Assembly: GCF_000006405.1 (NCBI RefSeq) | Contig: NW_003214849.1 | Span: forward strand, 60,040 to 124,039 | DNA from: Perkinsus marinus ATCC 50983 | Lineage: Eukaryota; Perkinsozoa; Perkinsida; Perkinsidae | Length of the DNA: 64,000 nucleotides | Direction of reading: 5' to 3' | Part shown: positions 33,293-43,647 of the stretch, one piece after another | Numbering within the stretch: the first letter of the stretch is position 1 | How the letters are laid out: each line of letters starts with the position of its first letter | Position numbers and translations under genes: made by a program | The notes under the pieces: model-generated | Told to the model about the DNA's origin: nothing | Seen by the model: the letters and a program-made list of their open reading frames with translations, nothing else | The model's database searches: none

Positions 33293-33322
33293 AATGAATA
33301 CAATCGTCCATTTCGCTTAATG

Positions 33323-34549
33323 TCAAGCTCCTGTCGAGCAAGTACCAGTGAGACAGAGCAAGCATGCAGTGTTGTTTCCGAACACCATAAGAGACGACAA
33401 AGCTACTGCTAAGTACGAACTAGATGTAGACAGAAGTCGAGACACCGCACGTGCTCGCTTTGATGCTATCAATAAGATGCCTATAACCGCACCAGGAGTG
33501 TTACTAGCCAAGACTATGACCAGGACGGACGCAGCGCAAGCCACGTTAATATTCGCGATGATGTAATGTGGTGCGGCAACGATAACAGCAACAATGAGTA
33601 TCTTGAGAACGTCGACTCCACCCTTGTGAGCTCGGTCACTGTTTTCATCAACCAGAAGTGATGCGCTGGGAGACAGTCTTGAGTAGAAATAGTCTTCAAC
33701 CCAATACTGCAGTTTTTCATCACGACCATCGAAAAAATACGCATCAGCATTATCATAATCGATAAGTTGCGTTTCGTGGCTTCCATCATTCCTGTCCACT
33801 ACAAGTAGTTGTCTTCGACAAAGCGGAACGTCTTCTTGCAAGTCCAACGGGTTACAATACCCGCTAGCGTTGCGAATCAGCCGCACTTCGCGCCGGGAAT
33901 GGTGACACCCTGAGTGGTGATACGCTCGCATGTCACCAAGATAACCATAGGAAAGAGCTCCCAGTGAAACAGTATTTGTGGTAGTAGTAGTGGTCAACAA
34001 CAAAGGTAGAGATCTGTCACTTGCCGTCTCAACGAGCCACTCAGGCACATAGTCATGCTGAATCAACGGTAAGTCAATTTCGGTTATCCATTCTGGTAGC
34101 AAATGAAATGGCGTGTAAGCCGTGACTAGCACTGAAGCATGGCAGCTCTCACCGATAAAAACAGTAATACGACCACGCCTGGGGTCGACCTCAGACGCTT
34201 GAATGAACCGGACTCGGGCGAAATCGGCATCCCCATCGACAGAAGCCGCGACTCGTTTAAAGTCAGCGACGATCTCCTCGCTATCAACACCATCTTGGGC
34301 AGCAACTGTGGCAGATTTGAACACTCTGTTGAGCTCGCAATGAGTCGTGTAGTTCAACGGGTTATTGCTGTGCAGCACAACTGTGATTCGAGGAAGCCCA
34401 GAAGTCTTTTCTGAGCTCCATTTCACAACTTCTAGTAGGAGCTGCTCTGATGAGAATACTAGTAGATTATCCGACGCGGTCGAACCTAAGCCGCAGAGCA
34501 ATGTGAGTATTGCAACATGCCATATAAGAGAATGGAAAATAATAGACAT
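33323..34549 (-). CDS. Single-exon membrane/secretory-pathway protein, unknown family
   Basis: The first good ATG is at 34549, and MSIIFHSLIWHVAILTLLCG leads a signal-peptide-like segment ending near STAS. About 280 residues of luminal or extracellular type follow (few Lys, an NYT glycosylation sequon, several Cys). Then come hydrophobic segments LKILIVAVIVAAPHYIIANI, NVACAASVLVIVLASNTPG and a C-terminal SYLAVALSSLMVFGNNTACL. That suggests two to three membrane spans at the C-terminus. Total length is 408 aa without introns, unlike the neighbouring genes. I do not recognise a domain. A long antisense open stretch at 34139-34414 is a shadow. Confidence 0.7.
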   Translation of the reverse strand: MSIIFHSLIWHVAILTLLCGLGSTASDNLLVFSSEQLLLEVVKWSSEKTSGLPRITVVLHSNNPLNYTTHCELNRVFKSATVAAQDGVDSEEIVADFKRVAASVDGDADFARVRFIQASEVDPRRGRITVFIGESCHASVLVTAYTPFHLLPEWITEIDLPLIQHDYVPEWLVETASDRSLPLLLTTTTTTNTVSLGALSYGYLGDMRAYHHSGCHHSRREVRLIRNASGYCNPLDLQEDVPLCRRQLLVVDRNDGSHETQLIDYDNADAYFFDGRDEKLQYWVEDYFYSRLSPSASLLVDENSDRAHKGGVDVLKILIVAVIVAAPHYIIANINVACAASVLVIVLASNTPGAVIGILLIASKRARAVSRLLSTSSSYLAVALSSLMVFGNNTACLLCLTGTCSTGA

Positions 34550-34603
34550 ATCGAACTGAATGGTGTTGAGATCACTGCATATGTAACCAGGGGATTCTCG
34601 CAA

Positions 34604-36000
34604 TCACCTTACTCGTATTCTTCTACGACTAGTCAGTATCAATTTGACATGCAAATGTAGGAAATGTGTGTCATTTTCCGAGATTGTTGAAAGCCGATCT
34701 GAAACTACATCGCAGAAGCAATATGAGCGTATGAAGTGATATGAATAACCTTTAAATCATTCAATTATCATTGCTGCCTTCGAGTTGTGTTTGCGTGCAA
34801 ATCCGTACGCGTACGTTCAAACACGCCATCATCTTATTCTTCCACCTTGAAGTGTGACTGATTGCGTAATGGTTAGTGTCCAGGCATAGCATTCGATAGG
34901 TATCAGGTGCGATACTTTCTCGTAACACTTTTATCGTTGAATCTAGCCTATATATCCCTACATAGCTCAATTCTGCGTAGTTTTACAAGTTACAAACAAC
35001 TACGGGGTGACCAGGGTTACTGCTAGGAGCTGTAAACTATACGTCTGTGAAGATACGGTGCCCTCTTCCGTACGCCTGATCGAGTAACCTATTACCGCAA
35101 GAATACAATTGCAGTCTAGAACTATAGGCGCTCTCGTTGTTTCAAGTCTCCAACACATACTTCTAAGGCGTAAGATTTTACGTCTGACAACAAGTCTGGG
35201 GGATGCATGCAAGAGTATGCCTATTGATTTCCCGTGAAACGTGGGGCTCCCAAGTGGAATAAGATAGCAAAAAAACGAAATTGTGCTGAGAAATTACGAA
35301 GGGCGAACCTTATTTTCCATCACCCTGTAAAAACCTACTACGCGATTTCATGAATTTTTTCCGTGAAGTGATCAATTTACCACCATCGGATTGTGAAGGA
35401 TGAAATCTCTTTTGGATTTGAAGTGGGGGCAGTTGCTTTTCAATTCAGGTCGCGACTACGGCGGTGTAGTTATAGACTAGTGTCTTCTCGGTATTAGTGG
35501 CGACTTCAAGGAATATAGTTCGCGCAATCTAGTGCAGAAATTATTCTCCTCCAGTCGGTGGCCTATTTAAACAATATAATATTGTTCGATTCAAACACCA
35601 AATTTGTATAGGAATTCTTCAAACAGTTTGAAGAATTCCTATACAAATTTTCAGGTTGAGATGAGCAGTAGTTAAGAAGTTGGGCCTACCACAGGAAATT
35701 GAGTCTTTAGATTGCGCGTATAATACGCGGCGTATTGTACCTTAGAATAGTGGAGAGTTCAGCGTGAGGCTGCGCACCGGCCTTCCAAGAGATGACTGTG
35801 GAAATGGAATAGTTTCATGATTTCATGATTTACATGAAAACATATCCAAGATCGAATTTCAATCATTCATATATTCATTCAACATTTCCGCATATATTTC
35901 AATCATTGAAATATAAGCTTCGTCTTATCAGTTCAGCTCAGTAGTTTCCCTCTCACTCAGCGGGAAGATAACCTATATGGTTATAGTTACACTTTATTAA
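34604..36000. other. Intergenic with a long perfect palindrome
   Basis: No supported gene. The 51-nt palindrome at 35600 is the main structure. The stretch before 36001 (TATATGGTTATAGTTACAC) may hold the promoter of the small Cys-rich gene, but no defined element can be named. Confidence 0.5.
35600..35650. repeat. Perfect palindrome 25-1-25
   Basis: Left arm AAATTTGTATAGGAATTCTT then CAAAC, centre A, and the exact complement to 35650. Every one of the 25 pairs was checked. Confidence 0.97.
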
Positions 36001-36171
36001 ATGAGGCTATGGTATCTGATCTTGTTGGTCTCCCTCTTCGAGGAGTTCACTGCGATGCTGCGTGATGACGACTGTTGTCATGGCAAGAAACTGCCGTGCC
36101 CTTGCTGCCATTATGACACATGTTGCATTGATGATATATGCACTTGCAGCAAAGTGTGTGGTCGTGACTGA
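36001..36171 (+). CDS. Small Cys-rich secreted peptide (56 aa)
   Basis: ATG 36001 to TGA 36171. A hydrophobic leader MRLWYLILLVSLFEEFTAM is followed by a compact domain with ten cysteines in about 29 residues, in the pattern CC-x6-C-x-CC-x4-CC-x4-C-x-C-x3-C. The density and CC doublets suggest a disulphide-knotted or metal-binding secreted mini-protein. I do not recognise the family, and a role (defence, signalling, metal binding, virulence) cannot be read from sequence. A second, differently spaced Cys-rich peptide lies at 37871-38050 on the other strand. The ORF is short, so chance is possible, but a leader plus ten cysteines makes that unlikely. Confidence 0.6.
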   Translation: MRLWYLILLVSLFEEFTAMLRDDDCCHGKKLPCPCCHYDTCCIDDICTCSKVCGRD

Positions 36172-36788
36172 GGAAAGTTGTATACAATATGATGTCTAAT
36201 TTCATGACCGTAATTTTTTCCATTCGATCATGCCCTGGACGAGGCCGAATCATTTAGTCAACCGTTTCAAGTTGAGTACGAGAAGCGTTGACCACAGTCA
36301 ATTGAAACGGTCCTTAATTACGAGCAATACATGATACAACAATCACGTTCTTCTGCTCTAATGCTGCGGCCATCGACTTCGTCTCTTTATTCCTTTACTC
36401 CTCTTAGCCTTCATCCCTCAGCGAGTGTTTAGAACGGCTCGATCCCGCCTTAAGTTGACCACAGTCAAGCGCGGAGAGTGTCGGTTTTTTCATGTTTTCT
36501 CTCGGTTACGATAAGTCTACCAATTTCGTGGCGAGTGACGATTGATACGTACAGATTTTAGTACGTAAGGTGACAGCCGTCTGGGGTACAAGCACACAGC
36601 GCTAATGCAAGTTTGGGAAATGTCAGTCTTGAGACGGAGAATGTTTGGAAGGATTCTGGGTTTGCTGCGAGCTCCAATGCATGCACATTCCTTTTCTAAG
36701 AACAATTGATGGTCAAAGCTTCAACCATAAAAGGCAAACTAAGGTCAAAGGCAAATTAAGGTCATCACACGTTGTTTAAAGGACCACG

Positions 36789-36815
36789 TACAGCAGAGGA
36801 ATTTCCTCTGCTGTA
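36789..36815. repeat. Perfect palindrome 13-1-13
   Basis: TACAGCAGAGGAA, centre T, TTCCTCTGCTGTA. The next hairpin starts one base later. Confidence 0.95.
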
Positions 36816-36816
36816 T

Positions 36817-36859
36817 GTCATTCACAATCACTTCCTCTAAGGAAGTGATTGTGAGTGAC
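36817..36859. repeat. Hairpin, 19-bp arms, one mismatch, 5-nt loop
   Basis: GTCATTCACAATCACTTCC, loop TCTAA, GGAAGTGATTGTGAGTGAC. Confidence 0.95.
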
Positions 36860-37870
36860 GGTGTGGGAAAGTATGCATATGGCTAAGTTGACCATGTCAA
36901 CTACATGTGTTGGTGATAACTGTGAAAATTCCGAGGAAATCTCATTGGTAGCGTTGCACTTACACCTGGATTCATATACGAACTCGACCAGTCCTATTCT
37001 TCTGTATGAAATCTTTTGTGTTCATCTGTCCCCTACTGTGCTATGTTTTACAACATTTCCGGGTCAAATCGATATTTTTGCAAAATTTTTATAATTCACC
37101 CACTTCTTTTGAAAAATGCCTTTTCTCAGCTTTTAACCGATTGGTTTTAATAAACTACCCAAAATTCTATTGAAATAGCTGATCTTTTTAAAAACTTAAC
37201 GACTTTAATAAACGACGTTAGTTTTAAGGACAGAAGTGATCGCAGCGTGACAATCACGCCGTGACTACCTCCTGGAGTACTACTCCATACACAACATCAC
37301 GCGTGCTACGCATGCACACACTCATAATGAGTGACTCATTAACAGGACATTAGCACGAAAGATACGTTTTGATCATTTGAATGGTTTCACTAGAGTTTTA
37401 GTGAAACCCCGCATTAACATAACATCTGAACTCAGTATTCGACCATAATGCAGCTGTCATACTGGAGCACAGAATCAACACACAGCCGACGATGGTTCAA
37501 GAGGGGAGGAATAGCCTCCAGATGATTGGAACAAAGGATACGTCCGGAAAGACCGTATTCAGAGTGTAGCGTCTTGGGGCTCAAGTATGGTCCTTCCCAG
37601 TGACAACTCAGGATCATTTGAGGGTTCGGAGTCATTCATTAGGTAATGAGGGTGATAATATCTGATACCGATATCATATGAATCAATAAGTTCGACCAAA
37701 AAGAATAATGGGCAATTCGTGAGGCTTCCAAAGCACAAGCAATGAGCAATGGGGCACACACACATAGCCTGACCGATTGTGTTCGGGTGATGACGACTCA
37801 CGCAGTCGCACGCACGTGAGAGCAACTTCAGCACAGAGAGCTTCCCAAGAGCGGAACGCTGTAAGAGATA

Positions 37871-38050
37871 TCAACGGGGGCCTTTACAGGAACAGTCGCA
37901 ATTCCAGTATGTGACTGTGCATAGGCACGCGGGTGGACAGGACTTCTCGCAAAAATCCGGTGAACACGCCCCCGAGAAACCGCGCGAGATGTCAACCGGA
38001 GCACCTTGGCATAGTGCTGCGATAATGAGTAGCATATAGCCGTTGCGCAT
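37871..38050 (-). CDS. Small Cys-rich secreted peptide (59 aa)
   Basis: ATG 38050 (minus), TGA at 37871. Signal-like leader MRNGYMLLIIAALCQGAP, then a mature part with eight cysteines spaced C-x4-C-x3-C-x3-C-x-C-x6-C-x-C-x-C, ending in a basic SCKGPR tail. It has no clear sequence match to the 36001 peptide, but it shares the size, leader and high Cys content. Eight cysteines in 27 residues suggest a knottin-like or metallothionein-like fold. Family and function are unknown. Confidence 0.55.
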   Translation of the reverse strand: MRNGYMLLIIAALCQGAPVDISRGFSGACSPDFCEKSCPPACLCTVTYWNCDCSCKGPR

Positions 38051-39480
38051 TGATAGTGAGGGAAAATACACTGTTCACAACATTAACAAAACACACGTGT
38101 GCGCCAGGAGACGCGTGACGCGACTGCCACTAGTAGTCAATCACAATCTTGTCTCGTTGTCGCGGTATCAGTTGATGAACTCAAAGAACAACACAACAAG
38201 GGAGCTCGAGCTAGAGCAGCTAATACTACGACCCTAGGACAATAACAATAAGCGCACTACCTGCACTTGAGTTCTGTACGGACGTCACGCTATGCTCAGC
38301 ACATGGAAGGCGAAGGTTTGATAACCCTTGCCGCATACCCGGTGTGCCAGTGACAGAGTGCCACTTGTCTACTGGTCACTTGTCTCTTGTGCTTAGTAGG
38401 CATCATTGACCAGCTCCGAACGACGAATCTCAAGGTTGGATCAAATCGAGATCAGGCGATATTGATCAGAGTCGAATGGCCATAACACAAGTCGGGGGGA
38501 GTTGTGAAGATCCCTGTCTTAACCTATTCGGTGGGATAGGTTATAAGCTATGCACATACGTGCAATAGCGTACGACGGGTAGAAGCAGTAAGAGTTTCCC
38601 TATAACAAGGGTGACCTGTAATGGCGAGTGTTACTGATCAAGTCTTGACTGAAACACTTGGGAGGATGCTCAGGAAAAACGTAGCTTCTCCGCGGTTGAA
38701 ACCGTGCCAGAGAGTTGTCTTCCGGCGAAGCCTGGTTTGGGACAGCGATTGACGCAATCGCTGCCGGCACAAGGGACAACCGGAGTCCTTCAAGCTGGAA
38801 GAGGCACTGCATGATGCAGAGTGGACGGGACACCCAACCAACCCTCTGCCGGCCATGACTTCGTTCCGGAAGCTGAAGTCGCGCATGTGCGCTGGCGACG
38901 TGCTCCTCTCGCTCGGCTAACCCGATTTTAACATCCATCATTCTACGGAGACGCAGGCGATGGTCTTCCGAGAAGTAACGGACTACGTTTGTGACCGTCT
39001 ATGAAAGTTGTCACGATGCCGCCCTGCGTAGGCGCCTTGGGCACTACTTGTCTGAGTCATTCTCCAACCAGGTCGTGATGAATGTCCCTCACGAGTATCT
39101 GTCCGACTCGGACAGAGCGACCCCGGCTGCCGGGGCCCGGCACGGTGGAGATTCTCCACTGGAGAATAACAAGTATCGAATCGTGTCGAGAAATTTCGTA
39201 AATACTCCGTATCGTGTTGGGTTATATTTCCACCTTTCGGAATATATCGTATCGTGCAGAGGTCGGAAAAAGCTGCTTCGATATATCTCGATCTCGTCTC
39301 GATGTATGTTCCGCCGCGGAGCTTCCGCGTCACTAATTCTCGACCGTAGGATCTCGGAGGATTTTCCCATCATCTCGATCTCATTCTCGATTCTCGAACC
39401 GGGCGAGCGCGCCGAACTCGAAGCGGAATATTGCACGCGCTGAGAATCGAACCTGCGTTGTGCGACTGGCAAAGAGCCCT
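38051..39480. other. Accessory region, decayed element
   Basis: Broken open stretches on both strands. An 8-1-8 palindrome ATTCTCCA-C-TGGAGAAT lies at about 39155, and a minus-strand T-arm-like GGTTCGATTCTCAGCG at about 39437. From 38621 (+) MASVTDQVLTETLGRMLRKN opens but is soon interrupted; this may be the start of a gag-like frame. Confidence 0.4.
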
Positions 39481-39487
39481 AACTTGG

Positions 39488-39685
39488 TTGGCCATGCACG
39501 GCCAAGGCAGGCTAAATGAGTAATGTTATTGGGGTGTAAAATCGGGCCGGAGGCCCGCGATATACTCTAAAAATAGCAAGTTACATAGACAAGTACATAG
39601 TCTAAAAATAACAAGTACATATTAGCCTTTTTTTGGGCTACATACGTTGGGCCCGAAAGTTACATACGTTCGGCCCGGTGGGCAA
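39488..39685 (-). repeat. GGGCC/ACGTATGTA repeat, second arm of the inverted pair
   Basis: TTGGCCATGCACGGCCAAGG near the left, and TTTTTTTGGGCTACATACGT with TACATACGTTCGGCCCGG at the right. It is the inverse of 22327-22470, about 17 kb away. Confidence 0.7.
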
Positions 39686-39769
39686 ATTCCCAAAACATAT
39701 GAAAGTGTTTTCACTATCCGGGTTGAGTTTGCTCGTAATTCGTCTCTCCTTCTGATCTCAATCTGTTAA

Positions 39770-40177
39770 ATGACTTCGACGAGCGGCTCTCCACGAATCG
39801 AGTCGTCGTCAAGCTCCATTGAAGACCCTGCTGTGGTGACTGATCATGCTAGGGATGGTCCTAAGAGCCCGGTTGCAAAAAAGAGAAGGTTCTCATTCGC
39901 TGACTGGAAGCAAGACAGGCCCCAAGGGGGTAAAAAATTATATGCAGCAAGGTTCGCGCCTGTGTTGGAGGACAGAAAGAATACCCGATCCGACATCTGG
40001 AAAACGCCTGGAACCGATTTCGGAAGGATCTGCCGCATTGGCGAGCACAAACGCCTTCCTGACTTCGCAGTTCGATCTCCATTGTTGAGAAAACCTCTCG
40101 ATCTCGTCTCGATTCGAGATCGAGACGAGATCGAGATTCTCGGGTCTCGATTCCGACCTCTGGATGGACTGTTTTAA
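39770..40177 (+). CDS. Unknown ORF in retroelement-like surroundings
   Basis: ATG 39770 opens MTSTSGSPRIESSSSSIEDP, then a basic KKRRFSFADWKQDR segment. The last third lies over the GAGATCGAGACGAGATCGAG palindrome, so the C-terminus may be junk. There is no recognised domain. Position upstream of a reverse-transcriptase relic would suit a gag-like or decayed protein. Confidence 0.3.
   Translation: MTSTSGSPRIESSSSSIEDPAVVTDHARDGPKSPVAKKRRFSFADWKQDRPQGGKKLYAARFAPVLEDRKNTRSDIWKTPGTDFGRICRIGEHKRLPDFAVRSPLLRKPLDLVSIRDRDEIEILGSRFRPLDGLF
40097..40135. repeat. Inverted repeat, 17-bp arms, 5-nt loop
   Basis: CTCGATCTCGTCTCGAT, loop TCGAG, ATCGAGACGAGATCGAG. Confidence 0.95.
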
Positions 40178-40200
40178 ACAGTAGTACTGTTTAAAACAGT
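40168..40200. repeat. Perfect palindrome 16-1-16
   Basis: ACTGTTTTAAACAGTA, centre G, TACTGTTTAAAACAGT. Confidence 0.97.
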
Positions 40201-41439
40201 TCATATCGTACTCTTACAGTACGTTGGCGACGGCATCTTTTGGCTCAGCAGCATCGATGACGGACAGCAGGTAGAACCTTTCGTGCAATTCCTGCGTCGG
40301 CTTATCATACCCTTAAACACATGCGGTCATTTGGTACGAGGGCTAGCAAGTCGGCTGGTGCCAACCATGCAAAGGAGTGGGTTGGCAACAGTCGAAGCCG
40401 AAACTGCTGCGGTGTGGGCCACACCGTGTGGCAAGGGGTCGCCGAGGTGTTCCGCCGAGGCTGTACTAACGAGTTCGTCAGAGTCGCGTACGAAGCCTAG
40501 TCGAAGAACATGGCATTACTGTCTGCATCGCATGACCTAGGGGTATGCCGCCTGGTAAGAGGTATGAGAGGTATCTCACGTAGTTGCGGTTGGGGAAAAT
40601 CGATTCGAAATTTGAATGGCGTGCGGCTTTGCGAGCGCTAAGGAAACATCACGTCACGTCGCGTGATGTATGTCGCCGTGCTGCGGATTTAGCTGGAGAT
40701 TGAGAAGGTGTATAACTAACTGCGACTTATGTCACACGATTCGTGTGCGGGGTCGACCGTGAGGGTGTACCGTATCGATTAGTAGCTGTTGAGTTACTCA
40801 ACTTGAGTAGCATATGCCAGTGGGATGATGCTACTGCAACTTATGCTACCATGATTCCGATCCGGGGGTGTTGTTCGTTGTTCAGTTTATCGTTGGGAAC
40901 TCCTAGTAGCATTCGTGTTAGCAGCTCTTACTGTTGCAGATGGTGCGAAGGTTGTGAACAACATGAAACGGATATCTATTGATGATATCGTCGATGATGA
41001 GGACGAGGTCGAAGCGGTGCAACGTATGGGAACCGAAAACTGTGTGGTCATTGCGATGTAAGCAGACCGGCTTCGCCGATGCGTACCATATCCACGTACA
41101 TTGCTGTATGCTATGGTGGACCATTCCCGTAGCACTACGTGTGTAGGTTGTTGTCTGTGAAGAAGAGCAAATTGGTGAGCATCCAAGAATTCATGGGGAG
41201 TGCAAACAGTGCTGGAGGCACACGCAGGGGTCGGACTGAAAAAACCTATGAACGATGTCTCCTTTTCGGGTAGTGCTCTGAGCCGTGTCAGGCTTTGTCG
41301 TATTTCTGCTCTGAGAATACGATACTTTTCAGTGATATCGGTTCAGCTCGATGTTTTATGATACTGGCACAGAAATACCAGACACGGCATTTGCTTCCGC
41401 TACACAGTAAAGTAATGACTCACCAAAGTAACGTCTATT

Positions 41440-42600
41440 GAATCTGTGCCATTCTTTTCAGGTCCGAGTTGGAGATTTTGCCGCTGTCTGCGAACCTCGT
41501 TTCCCTGATAGAGAGTTTCTCTGTGGAACAGCAACCCCAGTTTTCGTTACGGACACGAGGCTCATGCGAGTACGAGCTTCTCCGTTACCGGTGGCCATCA
41601 GAGAAGTACGACACGTTTGCTATACCTGACTTGCAGTTCGCGTGGGTTATAGGTACCCGATAACTCAAGTTTTGCTCACTTTTGTGTGAGTGGAAAGATC
41701 GAATTATCGAACGTTTCATGGCCATTATGTTGCGGTATTACACGAAATCAAGAAGATGGAGGCTCAAACGGGTGAAGAGTGAGGAATGTTCTGTCTTGAT
41801 TAATCCGGAGCGTTTAGAAACTTCCCCGTTCGCCCCGACGAGTCTCGTTTCCTTTCTATCATTTGCGAGCGCCCTGACGGGAAACCGCTAGCAGTGTCCC
41901 ACCGTCGATATCCATTTGGTCTGCGATCGACTCCCTTTTGGTGGAGCCCATATGGAGGAAGCCGTTTGAGAATTTATCGCTGACTGACCAGGGATTACTG
42001 CTCAGCTCAGATCATTCATGTGGATGATCTGACCATATTTGCTCCTCGCCGATTGTTGAGTTTGCTGGACGGGATTCACTCCCTCTTGGCACTGCTGAGT
42101 TGGCAGTAACGCTCGGATTTCCCTTGAGTTCCCCGAAGATGCTGATAAGGAATTTTGTTGATCTATGCGAGCTGTCGAGCTAGTTTGGACTACTATTCAG
42201 AAATTCTGAATCAGAATTCTTATTCTCAGTTATTACTAAGTACAGTCATGAGTCCTCATCCATCAGCGTCTGTAGGTGTCCCGGATCTGAAAGCCTCTAT
42301 CATACTAAAAGATATAGAAGGAGTGTTGGACTCAGGAATCTGCACACTAAGAACCGCTCGGAAATGCAAGAAGGCTATACCGCGATGCTATAGCTCTGCT
42401 CCGAGGATCTCGCTCCTACTACGGCAGTTTGCTCGATTTCTATCCGATTTGTCAGTGCCAGGCTGGCACTGCCAGCATCTTATCGCGTAGAACATGTTTC
42501 AGGAGAGTGCAATACGGCTGCTGACATTTTGAGTCGTAACTTTCATTCGGAATCCGAGTTTCGGATGAGATTCCACTATCCTGGAAGAGTCAAGATATCT
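41440..42600 (+). pseudogene. Retrotransposon pol relic (reverse transcriptase to RNase H)
   Basis: Fragments in three frames line up with the order of a retroelement polymerase. Around 41845-41945 RFLSIICERPDGKPL and HRRYPFGLRSTPFW match the palm region before the active site. Around 42010-42040 HVDDLTIFAP matches the xxDD catalytic motif. Around 42485-42535 YRVEHVSGECNTAADILSR matches the end of RNase H (HVxGxxNxxAD-LSR), typical of Ty3/gypsy-like elements. Stops and frameshifts separate the parts, so it is dead. A 9-1-9 palindrome at 42453 sits just before the RNase H block. Terminal repeats were not found. Confidence 0.7.
42453..42471. repeat. Perfect palindrome 9-1-9 within the pol relic
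   Basis: CAGTGCCAG, centre G, CTGGCACTG. Confidence 0.9.
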
Positions 42601-42883
42601 GCAAGTATTTGGAGATACTCGACCCATCATCATAGTCACTCCCTCTCTCGCGCAACTATGTTGAGTAAGCGTCTGGTCATCAGACATCTTTGTGTTGCCA
42701 TCCCCATTACCCTCGCTTCACATAGTTTTAAACTACTACAGCATCTCCAGATCAAATAAATTTTTTACCGACAAATTTAATTTTTCACCCATTTGGTTAA
42801 TGTTTTACCTTTCGAGTTCACATCGTCATCGTCATATTATTAAATCATAATACATTTATTCAGAGCTCAAATTTATTATATAA

Positions 42884-43507
42884 ATGGCCGATCATATTAA
42901 CGGCAGCAGAAACAGCGCTGGAACTCTGGTTGTATTGGACTTACCTTGCGAGTCCTATATTAAAGCTGATGATCAACGAGGAATGCCTCCATCTTCATCT
43001 TTACAGCCACTATCGCCTCTTCGTGCTTCTTCCACATCAACTACCACCACTGGAGTAGATGAGGAACCTCCACTATTTGCAAGAACAACAACAAAGCCGA
43101 GTCCCGCTTACGACAACCTCAACCAAACGCTCCAGTACTTGACTAGTGTTCTAACCTCGGATACTCCGAATAACAACAACAACAGTCAACAGCGAGGGTT
43201 GACCAATATGATGGGAGGATTTTCCAACGACCTGTCAGTGTCACCATTCGTGCGACAGGCCAATGATCATGATGAAGCGTTCCCAGTGTTGACTGGGCCT
43301 AGTGAACCCCATCCTACTTGGGTTTCCCCTTTTTTCAGTACTAACGGTCTACCACCAACGCAACCTACGGTCGTAACGCCATCGGCTGCTTCTAGTGATG
43401 TTAATAGAGTTACTGTGCCTGATCAAGCGGGGTGCTTAGGAGGTTTATTGGAGGATTTAGCGAGACTTAATAGTTCGCCAGTGGTTGAAACGTTCACAAA
43501 ATGGTGA
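42884..43507 (+). CDS. Unknown low-complexity protein (207 aa)
   Basis: ATG 42884, TGA 43505. Ser/Thr/Pro-rich with an Asn run (NNNNNSQQ) and few charged residues. A region around YDNLNQTLQYLTSVL could be helical, and the C-terminal GCLGGLLEDLARLNSSPVVE is amphipathic. There is no signal peptide and no recognised domain. It resembles disordered regulatory proteins. The following bases run into an assembly gap, so a downstream exon cannot be excluded, although the TGA is clear. Confidence 0.6.
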   Translation: MADHINGSRNSAGTLVVLDLPCESYIKADDQRGMPPSSSLQPLSPLRASSTSTTTTGVDEEPPLFARTTTKPSPAYDNLNQTLQYLTSVLTSDTPNNNNNSQQRGLTNMMGGFSNDLSVSPFVRQANDHDEAFPVLTGPSEPHPTWVSPFFSTNGLPPTQPTVVTPSAASSDVNRVTVPDQAGCLGGLLEDLARLNSSPVVETFTKW

Positions 43508-43547
43508 CGATGAATTCCACTCGTAAGAAGGAGTATTTGGCTCCTCC

Positions 43548-43647
43548 NNNNNNNNNNNNNNNNNNNNNNNNNNNNNNNNNNNNNNNNNNNNNNNNNNNNN
43601 NNNNNNNNNNNNNNNNNNNNNNNNNNNNNNNNNNNNNNNNNNNNNNN
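43548..43647. other. Assembly gap (100 N)
   Basis: One hundred Ns between the unknown ORF and the SDR gene. Confidence 1.

Larger units (their letters stand above)
36172..37870. other. Intergenic with paired hairpins and a MITE-B fragment
   Basis: Two back-to-back hairpins at 36789-36859, a reverse MITE-B at about 36862-36990 and an 8-1-8 palindrome TAATGAGT-G-ACTCATTA near 37325. No supported gene. Confidence 0.5.

Noticed and set aside
38600-38941. 113-codon minus-strand ORF
   Set aside because: The opposite strand reads more like a gag-type start (38621 +) and neither is intact, so I left it as decayed element sequence.
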